Assembly (NCBI GenBank): GCA_944321965.1
Contig: CALUNH010000001.1
Span: forward strand, 1-64,000
Direction of reading: 5' to 3'
DNA: 64,000 bases
From: an uncultured Alistipes sp.
Lineage (GTDB): Bacteria > Bacteroidota > Bacteroidia > Bacteroidales > Rikenellaceae
Program-made: the position numbers and the translations under genes
The notes under the pieces: generated by a model
Seen by the model: the letters and a program-made list of their open reading frames with translations, nothing else
What the model was told of the DNA's origin: nothing
Databases searched by the model: none
Shown: positions 1 through 6,886 of the stretch, piece after piece
How positions within the stretch are numbered: position 1 is the first letter of the stretch
How the letters are laid out: each line of letters begins with the position of its first letter

Positions 1-74
1 GTTCGTCACTACAAATCTAAAAAATCTGTAGACTTTTTTATTTATTCCCCAGACACACTATTTGGAACAGTATC

Positions 75-116
75 TCCCGCGCCCATAGGACCCCTTTCTT
101 AAAGGGGCGTTAGCCG
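75..116. repeat. Dispersed palindromic repeat, partial copy
   Basis: The stretch carries CCCCTTTCTTAAAGGGG, a hairpin with 7-bp arms, preceded by CGCCCATAGGA. The same palindrome with the same left flank occurs three times at 54.58-54.98 kb. It is a short copy of an intergenic repeat family seen at several places in this window. Confidence 0.6.
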
Positions 117-131
117 GACGGGCGGCACTGC

Positions 132-162
132 AAAATAAAAAGCCTGCGCATAAACGCAGGCT
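132..162 (-). terminator. Rho-independent terminator of the small HTH gene
   Basis: On the minus strand a perfect 8-bp stem, AGCCTGCG with CGCAGGCT, and a 6-base loop are followed by a T-rich run (TTTTTATTTT). It lies 36 bases past the stop codon of the HTH gene. Confidence 0.85.
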
Positions 163-198
163 TGCTTCCGGCTTCCGCCGAACAATTCCTTTTTATGA

Positions 199-444
199 TT
201 ATTGCTGCTGCTCGCTCAGGATACGCATCGCAACATCGAGAATCGTCGTATCGTCCAACGTGACAACACCGCCGTCCGGCCCCGGTTCGAAGTGTACACC
301 GACGCACTCCTTGGCTGCGTGGCTGCCTCCGAAATAGTTGCGTACCGTCTCGACATCGATTCCTAACTCATCTGCAATGCGCTGCGAACTGCCACTCGGC
401 AGCCGATCCTTGATACGGCGCAACTCGTTAAATGTGATAATCAT
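199..444 (-). CDS. Small helix-turn-helix DNA-binding protein
   Basis: This 81-residue protein begins with a region that reads like a helix-turn-helix: RRIKDRLP, then SQRIADELGIDVETVRNYF at about residues 20-38. Small proteins of this shape are common in Bacteroidales and are annotated only as DNA-binding. The C-terminal half has acidic and glycine-rich turns and ends in EQQQ. It is a single-gene unit, with a well-spaced promoter at 481-511 and a strong terminator at 132-162. No target or pathway can be read from the sequence. The start ATG is the only sensible one, since the promoter lies 37 bases upstream. Confidence 0.7.
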   Translation of the reverse strand: MIITFNELRRIKDRLPSGSSQRIADELGIDVETVRNYFGGSHAAKECVGVHFEPGPDGGVVTLDDTTILDVAMRILSEQQQ

Positions 445-480
445 ATCCGTAGAATTTTTGGTTGATGGTTCTTGAACACT

Positions 481-511
481 CTAAATTAATACTTTTTTAC
501 GGATTTACAAA
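481..511 (-). promoter_or_regulatory. Bacteroidetes promoter for the HTH gene
   Basis: On the minus strand TTTG is followed by a 19-base spacer and TAATTTAG, one base from the Bacteroidetes -7 consensus TAnnTTTG. The spacing matches the -33/-7 arrangement described for Bacteroides sigma-ABfr. Confidence 0.65.
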
Positions 512-772
512 ATTTCCCATTCAAAAACCTCAAAAAAATGCAACCCTTTTGCCATCGAAACGCAACACGCGGCTCGAATCCGGGAATCGGCTCCTCGCCG
601 CCGTCCAGATCCAGCGCCGAAAACCTCTCCAACAAAAAATTCGACCGAACGCACAATCCGCGCTCGGTCGGTTCCGGAACCGTCGGCAGGAAACGCCGCA
701 GGAATCACCGGCAGAAATCACCGCAGGGATCACCGCAGGAAACACACCTCCCCCACGGCCGCCCCCGTTCCG
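512..772. other. Gap between the HTH gene and the FKBP-like lipoprotein gene
   Basis: No convincing gene is seen. At 699-742 a degenerate 12-13 bp unit close to CAGGAATCACCG is repeated about three times. A GC-rich inverted stretch around 650-685 may act as a transcription stop for the minus-strand gene ending at 773, but it has no clear T run. Confidence 0.4.
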
Positions 773-2365
773 CTAATCTTCGGCCGGTTCGATGTAGACC
801 TGGAAAATCAACGGCGTATAGGGCGGGATCTCCGTCGAAACGGTCGTCGTGGTCTCCGTAGTGGTATTCCCGTAATCGTAGCCGTAGTTGTAGTAGTAAC
901 TGTTATAATAATTGTAATAGTAGTTGTCGTAATAACTGCCGTAATAACTGTTGCCGTAGTAGCTGTTGTAGTAGTTGTAGTAGTTCAGATAGTCGAGATA
1001 GCTCAACGAATAGCCCGTCGAACCGCCGCTCGTCGTCGTACTCCCCGACTGTCCCGTGGCACCGTAGGCATGACTCGAAATCGTCACGAACTCCGCCCAC
1101 TGCCCGTAGCACAGGTTCGGAATCGCATAGTAGAAGGCCGAAATATAACTGCTCTGATCGTCTTCCGCTGCATAGGAGAGCGCATCACCCTCGGAAACCA
1201 CCTCTCCGTAGATCAACTCCTTCACCTCGTCGATATTCGTGTCGAAGATGAAGCCGTCGAGGAACCGACCGATATACCAGATCTTCGCCTCGCCGTCCAT
1301 GCCCACCGAATCGGCGTCGCGGTCGGCAAGGCCCGGGTGCGTGTAACCCTCCTCGCTGTCGGAGTGGAAACGTTCCTTGAGCACCTCGGCGATCTTCGGC
1401 TCCAGATCGCTGCCGTTATAGGGCTCATAACCGACATTGTAGCGCTTGTTCTCACTCAGCAGGGTCCCCTCTTCGGATTTGACCGGGAAATCGAACGTCA
1501 GGTAATCCGAGGTTTTCATCGGGTCGTAGCACAGGTCCACATAAACCTGCGCGATCGAATCCGTGACGCTCACCCAGCGGTAACCCTTGTCGCGGAGTTT
1601 GTAGGGGTGATTCTCGTCGTCGTAATCCTCGGGGAGCTTCGAAGAGCCCGCTTCGTCGCCCTCCTCGGTGTAGAGCCACAGCCCGCCGTTCACCGCACAG
1701 AAGGAGTCCACCTCCGAGCCCTCGCTCTCCAGCGGGTTCTTGACGACGCCCGTGATCTCCATCTCGACGATGAACGGGCGGCTCGAACTCAGCGAATACT
1801 GCCCTTCGTAACCGCCGTCGCCCTCCACGCCGCCGGCTCCCACGATCCGCGAAGGCATGTAAAGCACCACCTTCGAGCCCTTGCGCAGTTCGAATTCCGG
1901 ATCCAGGCCCCGCTCCCGGGCATACTCCTCATCGAGATGCAGGACATTGCGCATGGCCAGGAAGGAACCCTCCAGAAGGCTCGTATTGATCTCCCCGCAA
2001 TAGCGGTAATAAGGGACGTAGTGGGTATATTTCGTGAACGTATTGACCAGTTTGGCCTCCGCGGCCCGGCGCGTCAGCACGATATTCCCGCTCAGGTCGC
2101 GCCCCGAGAAGTCGAAACGCACCCAGCACGCCGTATCCCGCACCGACTTGACCGTGGAGAGGTCCTCCCCGGCCGCAAGCACATCGACATAGTAACCGCC
2201 GTCGGACTGGTAGTTTTTCAACAGGTTCGGGCGGTTCTGCGTCATCCATGCCTTCAGGGCCTGGTTCTCGAACTTGTCGTACGACTCGGTCTGTTCCTTG
2301 GCACAGGAGGCCAGCAGCAACACGCCCGATACAAGAGGATACAGCAAACGGGTTATCAACTTCAT
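773..2365 (-). CDS. FKBP-like surface lipoprotein with Tyr/Asn-rich insertion
   Basis: A 530-residue protein with a lipoprotein signal (LLLASC, Cys21). The text RKGSKVVLYMPSRIVG resembles Bacteroidales FKBP-type lipoproteins. Near the C-terminus the stretch FVTISSHAYGATG and the final IPPYTPLIFQVYIE match the two sides of the 80s loop and last strand of an FKBP prolyl isomerase. Between them lies a tract (about residues 449-498) in which half the residues are tyrosine, the rest mostly Asn, Ser and Gly. The start gives a standard lipobox. It sits 31 bases downstream of a second FKBP-like lipoprotein gene and is probably co-transcribed with it. Isomerase activity is not assured; many such lipoproteins are uncharacterised. 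The fold call is by eye. Confidence 0.7.
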   Translation of the reverse strand: MKLITRLLYPLVSGVLLLASCAKEQTESYDKFENQALKAWMTQNRPNLLKNYQSDGGYYVDVLAAGEDLSTVKSVRDTACWVRFDFSGRDLSGNIVLTRRAAEAKLVNTFTKYTHYVPYYRYCGEINTSLLEGSFLAMRNVLHLDEEYARERGLDPEFELRKGSKVVLYMPSRIVGAGGVEGDGGYEGQYSLSSSRPFIVEMEITGVVKNPLESEGSEVDSFCAVNGGLWLYTEEGDEAGSSKLPEDYDDENHPYKLRDKGYRWVSVTDSIAQVYVDLCYDPMKTSDYLTFDFPVKSEEGTLLSENKRYNVGYEPYNGSDLEPKIAEVLKERFHSDSEEGYTHPGLADRDADSVGMDGEAKIWYIGRFLDGFIFDTNIDEVKELIYGEVVSEGDALSYAAEDDQSSYISAFYYAIPNLCYGQWAEFVTISSHAYGATGQSGSTTTSGGSTGYSLSYLDYLNYYNYYNSYYGNSYYGSYYDNYYYNYYNSYYYNYGYDYGNTTTETTTTVSTEIPPYTPLIFQVYIEPAED

Positions 2366-2396
2366 ATTTCGCTTTCCGGTTCTAATTCAAAATTTA

Positions 2397-2996
2397 TCAC
2401 TCTACGGTATCCACCGTGAAAAACCACGCGATGGGGCTTTCACGCGGGATGGTACTGAAATTCATATCGTCGTAGGCCATGTTGTAGGTCATGTAGACCT
2501 CGACCTCGTCGCCCTCCCGACAACCCAATAACGCATGTCGAAGGCCTTTTAGTATGTCGCCCTGCAGGTCGAGCCACAACGGTTCGAAACTCCACACGCC
2601 GTTCTCCACGGTCAGGCCCAGATCCTGATAGGCGCTCTCCAGCAGCGGGTCGTTCGACCAGAAGGGGAACGTCGAGTCGGTGATGTTCGCGTAGGTGAAG
2701 ACATAGGCCCGGAAGGTGATGGCGACCCTGGAGGTCTCGCCCACTTCGGCCCTGTTCACCCGGTCGGGATCATAAATGTTCTTGATATACCGGTAGACCG
2801 TACTTCCCGAGACCGTATAATAGGGCAGCTGGCTCCCCTCTTCGAGCGACGTGTCGGGAATCAGCGTGGGAGAATGGGTCCGTTCGAGATACGACACGAT
2901 TTTCTGGCGCTGTTCGGGAAGGATATCCTCCTCCTGGGAACAACCCCAGAACAGCACCGGAAGTGTCAGGCACAGGATGATGAGCAGTCGTTTCAT
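2397..2996 (-). CDS. FKBP-type peptidyl-prolyl isomerase-like lipoprotein
   Basis: A 199-residue lipoprotein with signal peptide MKRLLIILCLTLPVLFWGCS, the Cys at 19 being the likely lipidation site. The C-terminal half follows the FKBP pattern: GLRHALLGCREGDEVEVYM, then a Tyr/Ala loop, IPRESPIAWFFTVDTVE at the end. The downstream gene (773-2365) belongs to the same broad family, so the two form a paralogous pair in one transcript. The internal ATG at 2996 was chosen because it begins the signal peptide and sits 15 bases after the -7 box; the longer reading frame upstream would start inside the promoter. The role is probably folding or surface assembly in the envelope, but this is family-level inference. 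Confidence 0.7.
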   Translation of the reverse strand: MKRLLIILCLTLPVLFWGCSQEEDILPEQRQKIVSYLERTHSPTLIPDTSLEEGSQLPYYTVSGSTVYRYIKNIYDPDRVNRAEVGETSRVAITFRAYVFTYANITDSTFPFWSNDPLLESAYQDLGLTVENGVWSFEPLWLDLQGDILKGLRHALLGCREGDEVEVYMTYNMAYDDMNFSTIPRESPIAWFFTVDTVE

Positions 2997-3011
2997 CGGC
3001 ATATAATCGTG

Positions 3012-3019
3012 CAAATTTA
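3012..3019 (-). promoter_or_regulatory. -7 box for the FKBP-like lipoprotein pair
   Basis: On the minus strand TAAATTTG matches TAnnTTTG exactly and is followed by C. It lies 15 bases before the ATG at 2996. No clear -33 TTTG is seen at the right distance. Confidence 0.6.
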
Positions 3020-3082
3020 CAAAAACAATCCGATTTACGAACTGAAAACGGAAAAAATCCGTGCTCAGCATCCCGGAAAGGC

Positions 3083-3112
3083 AAAAAAAAAGAGGGTAGC
3101 CCTGCTATCCTC
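3083..3112 (-). terminator. Terminator of the 52-residue membrane protein gene
   Basis: On the minus strand GAGGATAG pairs with CTACCCTC with one mismatch, and nine T residues follow. The stop codon of the small gene falls inside the stem. Confidence 0.8.
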
Positions 3113-3263
3113 TCTTTTTCCGGCACGTATAATCCTTGCGCGGATGTTGCAACCGCTGCAACTTGCGTTGTTTCCACCCATAGGAAAGGAGCGCCAGCAC
3201 GACAGCCACAACGATGATGCCGAGCAAAACGTACAGGAATCCGATCGGGAACCTTTCTTCCAT
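3105..3263 (-). CDS. Small single-span membrane protein, 52 residues
   Basis: A short gene reading MEERFPIGFLYVLLGIIVV and continuing through one hydrophobic helix (about residues 7-28) into a strongly basic tail rich in Lys, Arg and Gln. The charge pattern predicts the tail stays in the cytoplasm. It has its own -7 box 27 bases upstream and a terminator overlapping its stop codon, which together support a real monocistronic gene. No family is recognised; it could be a subunit or regulator of a larger membrane complex, or a stand-alone small protein. It lies between the FKBP-like lipoproteins and ruvA. Confidence 0.6.
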   Translation of the reverse strand: MEERFPIGFLYVLLGIIVVAVVLALLSYGWKQRKLQRLQHPRKDYTCRKKRG

Positions 3264-3290
3264 GGAACATTCAATTTACTTAAGTCGCAA

Positions 3291-3298
3291 CAAACTTA
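3291..3298 (-). promoter_or_regulatory. -7 box for the 52-residue membrane protein gene
   Basis: On the minus strand TAAGTTTG is an exact TAnnTTTG match, followed by T. A TTTTG lies only 15 bases further upstream, shorter than the usual 19-base spacer. Confidence 0.55.
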
Positions 3299-3395
3299 GC
3301 GCAATTACTTTGCCAAAACAGACGGAACAGGATACTTTGGGATTCCAACAGGCTCCCGGGAACGTTCCGGCCCAGAAATCGGCCCTTCCGAACCA

Positions 3396-3983
3396 TCAAA
3401 GGCGTTTCAAGGCCATGCGGACCACCTCCTCGACGGGTGCCGCCGGAGTTTCGCGCACCACGCCCCGCACGGCCTTTTCCGCCGCCGTGCGGGCAAACCC
3501 CAGCATGACCAGCGCCTCCAGGGCCTCCTCGACCACCCCGCCGTCGGGTCCCGCAACGGGCTGGCCCTCCGCCTCGGCCCCCAGCGTCATGAGTTTCCCG
3601 CTCAGGTCGACGATGATCTTCTGCGCCGTCTTGAGCCCCAGGCCCTTGACATTCTTCAGCAGAACGGCGTTCCCCGACGAGATGATCCCCTGCAACTCCC
3701 GCGGCGAATAGGTCGACAGGATCATCCGGGCCGTATTGCCCCCCACGCCCGACACGCTGATCAGCAGCCGGAACAACTCCCGCTCGACCTTCGTCGAAAA
3801 ACCGTACAGCAGCTGCGCATCCTCCCGCACCACATAATGCACAAAGAGCTTCGCCTCGGAAGCGTGCTCGATCGCCGAGTAGGTTTCGAGCGAAATATGC
3901 AGGAAATAACCCACCCCTCCGGCCTCGATCACCGCATAGGCGGGAGCCACTTCGGCCACGGTACCCTTGATGTATTCGTACAT
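3396..3983 (-). CDS. ruvA: Holliday junction branch migration protein RuvA
   Basis: RuvA binds Holliday junctions as a tetramer and loads the RuvB motor for branch migration. The 195-residue product has the OB-fold domain first (MYEYIKGTVAEVAP, GVGYFLHIS), then the two helix-hairpin-helix motifs (LLISVSGVGGNTA and LLKNVKGLGLKTAQKII), an acidic linker, and the C-terminal RuvB-binding domain (EEALEALVMLGFARTAAEKAV). Length is normal for the family. The start at 3983 matches the typical MYEYIKG beginning; the longer frame runs back into the tandem repeat and is not needed. No ruvB or ruvC lies next to it. Confidence 0.95.
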   Translation of the reverse strand: MYEYIKGTVAEVAPAYAVIEAGGVGYFLHISLETYSAIEHASEAKLFVHYVVREDAQLLYGFSTKVERELFRLLISVSGVGGNTARMILSTYSPRELQGIISSGNAVLLKNVKGLGLKTAQKIIVDLSGKLMTLGAEAEGQPVAGPDGGVVEEALEALVMLGFARTAAEKAVRGVVRETPAAPVEEVVRMALKRL

Positions 3984-4018
3984 GTCTAAAATTCCAAATT
4001 CCGGACCCTCGCCCCGCC

Positions 4019-4187
4019 CCTGCAAAACCCTGCTAAACTCCGCAGCTCCCCTGCAAAAACCCGCAAAACCCCGCAGAAACCAGCAGCTCCCCTAATACCC
4101 CGCAGAAACCTGCAGCCCCCTGCAAAACCCCGCAGAAACCTGCAGCCCCCTGCAAAACCCCGCAGAAACCAGCAGCCCCCGCAGAAG
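4019..4187. repeat. 30-bp tandem repeat upstream of ruvA
   Basis: A C-rich unit of about 30 bp, built on TGCAAAACCCCGCAGAAACC plus GCAGCCCC, is repeated in tandem two to three times cleanly and further times degenerately. It lies immediately upstream of ruvA. Any reading frame through it gives only a 10-residue Cys/Gly/Phe/Arg repeat and is not considered a gene. Confidence 0.75.
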
Positions 4188-4330
4188 AACAAACTACCGC
4201 TCCCTGTGGACTCTCCTCCCGGAAAGACGGCATCCGAAGCCTGTCCCCGTCCCGAACACTTCCGATCCGGAGCGCCCCGGGCGTTCGCGATAAATTTATG
4301 ATCCGTAAGACAAAAATAAAGATTTTTTCT

Positions 4331-4338
4331 TACCTTTG
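4331..4338 (+). promoter_or_regulatory. -7 box for the Skp-like lipoprotein gene
   Basis: TACCTTTG followed by T, 42 bases before the ATG. The rest of 4188-4330 holds no gene. Confidence 0.65.
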
Positions 4339-4380
4339 TGATTCAAATGCGGAATTTTTAACCAAACTGTACAAATTGAT

Positions 4381-4968
4381 ATGAAAAAAACGCTATTCCC
4401 GACACTGGCTGCGGCACTCCTTCTCGCGGCTTGCGGCCCGAAAAACGCAGAACAGACCCAGGCCGCAGCCGAAACGGCGACCCAGCAGATCGTTTCGAGC
4501 GACATCGCATACGTTCAGGTCGAGGCCGTGCTCGCCCAGTGCGACCTCTACCAGACCGAAGGCGTAGCTCTCCAGGAGAAAACCCAGAAGGCTCAGAAGA
4601 GCTGGGCCCAGCGCGAAAAGAACCTCCAGGCCGAAGCCGCCCAGCTGCAGGAGAAGTACGAAAAGGGTCTCATCACCTCGCGCGACGCCCAGGCCCAGCA
4701 GGAGAGCATCCAGAAAAAGGTCGCTTCCTACCAGGCCAACGCCCAGAAAGAGGCCCAGACCCTCGATGAAGAGAACTTCGTATTCTCGAACCGCGCCCAG
4801 GACCTCCTCCAGCGCGCCGTCCGGGAGATCAACGCCGACGGAAAATACAAACTCATCATCAACGCCTCGGCGCTCATCGATGCCGATACGACCCTGAACA
4901 TCACCCCCGCCGTGCTGGCCAAGGTCAACGAACTCTATGCCGCCGACAAAAAGAACGATCAGAAATAA
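4381..4968 (+). CDS. Skp/OmpH-family periplasmic chaperone-like lipoprotein
   Basis: A 195-residue protein with a lipoprotein signal (LLLAACGPK, Cys18). Residues 39-57 (SDIAYVQVEAVLAQCDLYQ) correspond to the Skp/OmpH N-terminal strand, followed by a long Gln/Ala/Glu/Lys coiled coil (about residues 65-150) and a C-terminal strand (KYKLIINASALIDADTTLNIT) typical of the family. Skp forms trimeric tentacles that hold unfolded outer-membrane proteins in the periplasm. Lipid anchoring of a Skp-like protein is common in Bacteroidetes. It has its own promoter and terminator, so it is a single-gene unit. Confidence 0.85.
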   Translation: MKKTLFPTLAAALLLAACGPKNAEQTQAAAETATQQIVSSDIAYVQVEAVLAQCDLYQTEGVALQEKTQKAQKSWAQREKNLQAEAAQLQEKYEKGLITSRDAQAQQESIQKKVASYQANAQKEAQTLDEENFVFSNRAQDLLQRAVREINADGKYKLIINASALIDADTTLNITPAVLAKVNELYAADKKNDQK

Positions 4969-4986
4969 CCCCGAACTTCCGGGATT

Positions 4987-5028
4987 AAAAAACCGGCTTC
5001 CCCGGCAGGCGGAAGTCGGTTTTTTTTC
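4987..5028 (+). terminator. Terminator of the Skp-like gene
   Basis: ACCGGCTTCC pairs with GGAAGTCGGT (one G-T wobble) around a 9-base loop and is followed by eight further T residues. Confidence 0.9.
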
Positions 5029-5029
5029 A

Positions 5030-5037
5030 TACATTTG
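5030..5037 (+). promoter_or_regulatory. -7 box for cdaA
   Basis: TACATTTG followed by T matches the -7 consensus exactly. It starts right after the previous gene's terminator. It also covers the first bases of the longest cdaA reading frame, which argues for the ATG at 5076 as the true start. Confidence 0.65.
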
Positions 5038-5075
5038 TGCCGTCAATACCGAAACCCGATAAATTTCCGACTGCG

Positions 5076-5876
5076 ATGGGATTTGTGCCGTTCACATTCA
5101 TCGACCTGATAGACATCATCCTCGTGGCCCTGATCATGTACTGGATCTACCGCATGACCAAGGGCACCAATGCTCCCTACATCCTTTCGGGAATCATCGC
5201 CGTGTACCTGCTCTGGGTTGTCGTGAAGACCCTCAACATGGAGCTCCTCTCCACGATCCTCGGACAACTCATCTCCGTGGGAGCCATTGCGCTGATCATC
5301 GTCTTCCAGCCCGAACTGAGGCGCTTCCTGCAGATGATCGGAATGCGGCAGAAGCACTTCACCTTCATCACCCGGATCTTCTCCAACGGCGAAGATACCG
5401 TACAGACGAACATCACACCCATCGTCACGGCCTGCCGCGAAATGGCCGACACGAAAACCGGTGCCCTGATCGTCATCGGACAGCAGAGCGACCTGCGGCT
5501 CATTGCCGAGGGCGGCATCGCGCTCGACGCCAAGGTCTCCACGCCGCTGCTGAAAAACATCTTCTTCAAGAACGCCCCGCTGCACGACGGCGCCGTACTG
5601 ATCGAGGGCGATCGGGTCGTTGCCGCGAAGTGCATCCTTCCGGTGACGCAGAGCGACGTCCCGAAGTCGTTCGGGACCCGCCACCGCGCGGCCATCGGCA
5701 TGAGTGAGATTTCCGACGCCATCATCATCGTCGTCTCCGAGGAGACCGGCGAAATCTCCATCGCCCAGGGCGGCGATATTCGCCAGCACCTCGACCCGGC
5801 ACGCTTGCAGCAGACCCTGCAGCGCTATCTCACCATCAACACCCGCAAACGCTCCAAAAACGAAGTCGCCCAATAA
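5076..5876 (+). CDS. cdaA: Diadenylate cyclase CdaA (c-di-AMP synthase)
   Basis: CdaA joins two ATP into the second messenger cyclic di-AMP at the inner membrane. The protein (266 residues from this start) has about three N-terminal membrane helices (FIDLIDIILVALIMYWIY, ILSGIIAVYLLWVVV, ISVGAIALIIVF), then the DisA_N catalytic domain with the two signature motifs, DGA within APLHDGAVLIEGD (about residue 171) and RHRAA (about residue 203). A GTG at 5037 would add 13 residues but lies in the -7 box. No cdaR/ybbR partner gene follows; the next 400 bases are repeats. Domain order and motifs leave little doubt. Confidence 0.93.
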   Translation: MGFVPFTFIDLIDIILVALIMYWIYRMTKGTNAPYILSGIIAVYLLWVVVKTLNMELLSTILGQLISVGAIALIIVFQPELRRFLQMIGMRQKHFTFITRIFSNGEDTVQTNITPIVTACREMADTKTGALIVIGQQSDLRLIAEGGIALDAKVSTPLLKNIFFKNAPLHDGAVLIEGDRVVAAKCILPVTQSDVPKSFGTRHRAAIGMSEISDAIIIVVSEETGEISIAQGGDIRQHLDPARLQQTLQRYLTINTRKRSKNEVAQ

Positions 5877-6282
5877 CCCGGTTAAGAACCGGGTTTTAGG
5901 GGCTGCTGAACCGTTAGCAGTTTCCGAAGCGTGAATCCGCCCGGCTAAAAGCCGGGTTTTAGGGGCGAAGGAACAAGTGAAGGGGTTCCGAAGGAGCTCC
6001 GCGCCTCGACCGTTGCACACACCCCGTCATTCCCCGCTTGACGGGGAATCCATTGTCTCGTAAAAACTGGATTCCCGCTTTCGCGGGAATGACCGGTCTA
6101 AGAGACCGGATTTATGGGCTGCTGGGGCCTTGGGCGGTTTTCGAAGCCTTTACCCGCATACGAGGGTCGAAGCGCGGAACCGGATCGGAAACACGTCATT
6201 GACACATCCGCGCCTGAAACCCGCCTCTTAGGCGGGCGCACTTCGCATACGGAGGTCGAGGCGCGGGACTGCTTCGACCCTG
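5877..6282. repeat. Dispersed palindromic repeats between cdaA and the YbaK gene
   Basis: The gap contains several palindromes with a common tail: CCGGTTAAGAACCGGGTTTTAGGGG directly after cdaA in shortened form, CCCGGCTAAAAGCCGGG near 5940, and CCGGTCTAAGAGACCGG at about 6093, each followed by TTTTAGGGGC or ATTTATGGGC. A pair of GTCATTCCC-type hairpins lies at 6026-6093. GAAGCGTGAATCCGC and CGAAGCGCGGAACCG modules are shared with the 54.5 kb locus. The first palindrome could double as the cdaA terminator. No gene is supported here. Confidence 0.7.
6026..6093. repeat. Inverted pair of GTCATTCCC hairpins
   Basis: Two hairpins, with stems ATTCCCCG/CGGGGAAT and ATTCCCGC/GCGGGAAT, stand about 20 bases apart, and the outer ends GTCATTCCC and GGGAATGAC form a larger inverted repeat. 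The sequence type resembles widespread intergenic elements such as dRS3-like repeats in other bacteria; identity with those is not claimed. Confidence 0.6.
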
Positions 6283-6765
6283 CTAAGAAAGGGAGACGAA
6301 GGATGCCCGGACGTAGGCCGCCAGCGCCTTCGGGTCGAGACGCAGCTGCAGGCCCCGAACCCCCGCGCTGATGTAGATAAACGGCAAGGCCTCGGCCGAA
6401 TCGTGAATGTAGGTCGGGAAGAGTTTCTTCATGCCGATCGGCGAACAGCCCCCGCGGATATAGCCCGTCACGGGTAGCAGATCCTTCATCGGAATCAAAT
6501 CGCACTTCTTGTTGCCCGAGACCTTTGCGGCGGCCTTCAGGTCGACCTCGTGGTCGCCCGGAACCACACAGACGAAATAACCCGTGCGGTCACCCTTCAA
6601 CACCAGCGTCTTGAAGACCGTCGAGATATCCTCGCCCAGCTGTTCGGCGACATGCGTGGCCGCGAGGTGCTCCTCGTCGACCTCGTAGGGAACCAGTTCG
6701 TAGGCGATCTTCGCACGGTCGAGCAACCGTGCGGCATTTGTTTTTTCGATTTTTCCGCGTGACAT
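6283..6765 (-). CDS. ybaK: Cys-tRNA(Pro) deacylase, YbaK family
   Basis: YbaK hydrolyses Cys-tRNA(Pro) and related mischarged tRNAs in trans to ProRS. The 160-residue product has the family features: an N-terminal AARLLDRAKIAYELVPYEVD, the core DISTVFKTLVLKGD with the conserved lysine of the FKTL motif, FVCVVPGDHEVDLKAAAK, then GYIRGGCSPIGMKK, the GxxSP loop that binds substrate, and FIYISAGVRGLQLRLDP near the end. Length is normal. It has its own -7 box at 6788-6795 and is divergent from the HAD gene. Confidence 0.9.
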   Translation of the reverse strand: MSRGKIEKTNAARLLDRAKIAYELVPYEVDEEHLAATHVAEQLGEDISTVFKTLVLKGDRTGYFVCVVPGDHEVDLKAAAKVSGNKKCDLIPMKDLLPVTGYIRGGCSPIGMKKLFPTYIHDSAEALPFIYISAGVRGLQLRLDPKALAAYVRASFVSLS

Positions 6766-6787
6766 CTCTTGTTCGGCTGATACGACG

Positions 6788-6795
6788 CAAAGGTA
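6788..6795 (-). promoter_or_regulatory. -7 box for the YbaK gene
   Basis: On the minus strand TACCTTTG followed by C is an exact match, 22 bases before the ATG. Confidence 0.6.
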
Positions 6796-6855
6796 ACGCT
6801 TTTTCCCCGAAAGTGTCCCCGGGCGTGCGATTTATGGAAAATCGCGAATTTTGCC

Positions 6856-6863
6856 TATCTTTA
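6856..6863 (+). promoter_or_regulatory. Possible -7 box for the HAD gene
   Basis: TATCTTTA, one base off TAnnTTTG, 23 bases before the ATG. A TTTA is placed 21 bases upstream where TTTG is expected. Confidence 0.4.
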
Positions 6864-6886
6864 CGCTTCGAAAAACAGAACTCACG

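Noticed and set aside
1070..2419. 449-residue open frame on the plus strand opposite the FKBP-like lipoprotein
   Set aside because: It lies antisense to a gene with a lipobox and family motifs, its product is Arg/His/Leu-biased, and it has no promoter. High GC makes long shadow frames common here.
4019..4187. CRISPR-like reading of the 30-bp repeat
   Set aside because: Units are contiguous with no unique spacers, and no cas gene is nearby.
5037..5075. GTG start for cdaA adding 13 residues
   Set aside because: The GTG overlaps an exact -7 box (5030-5037), so transcription would start after it; the ATG at 5076 gives the normal beginning.
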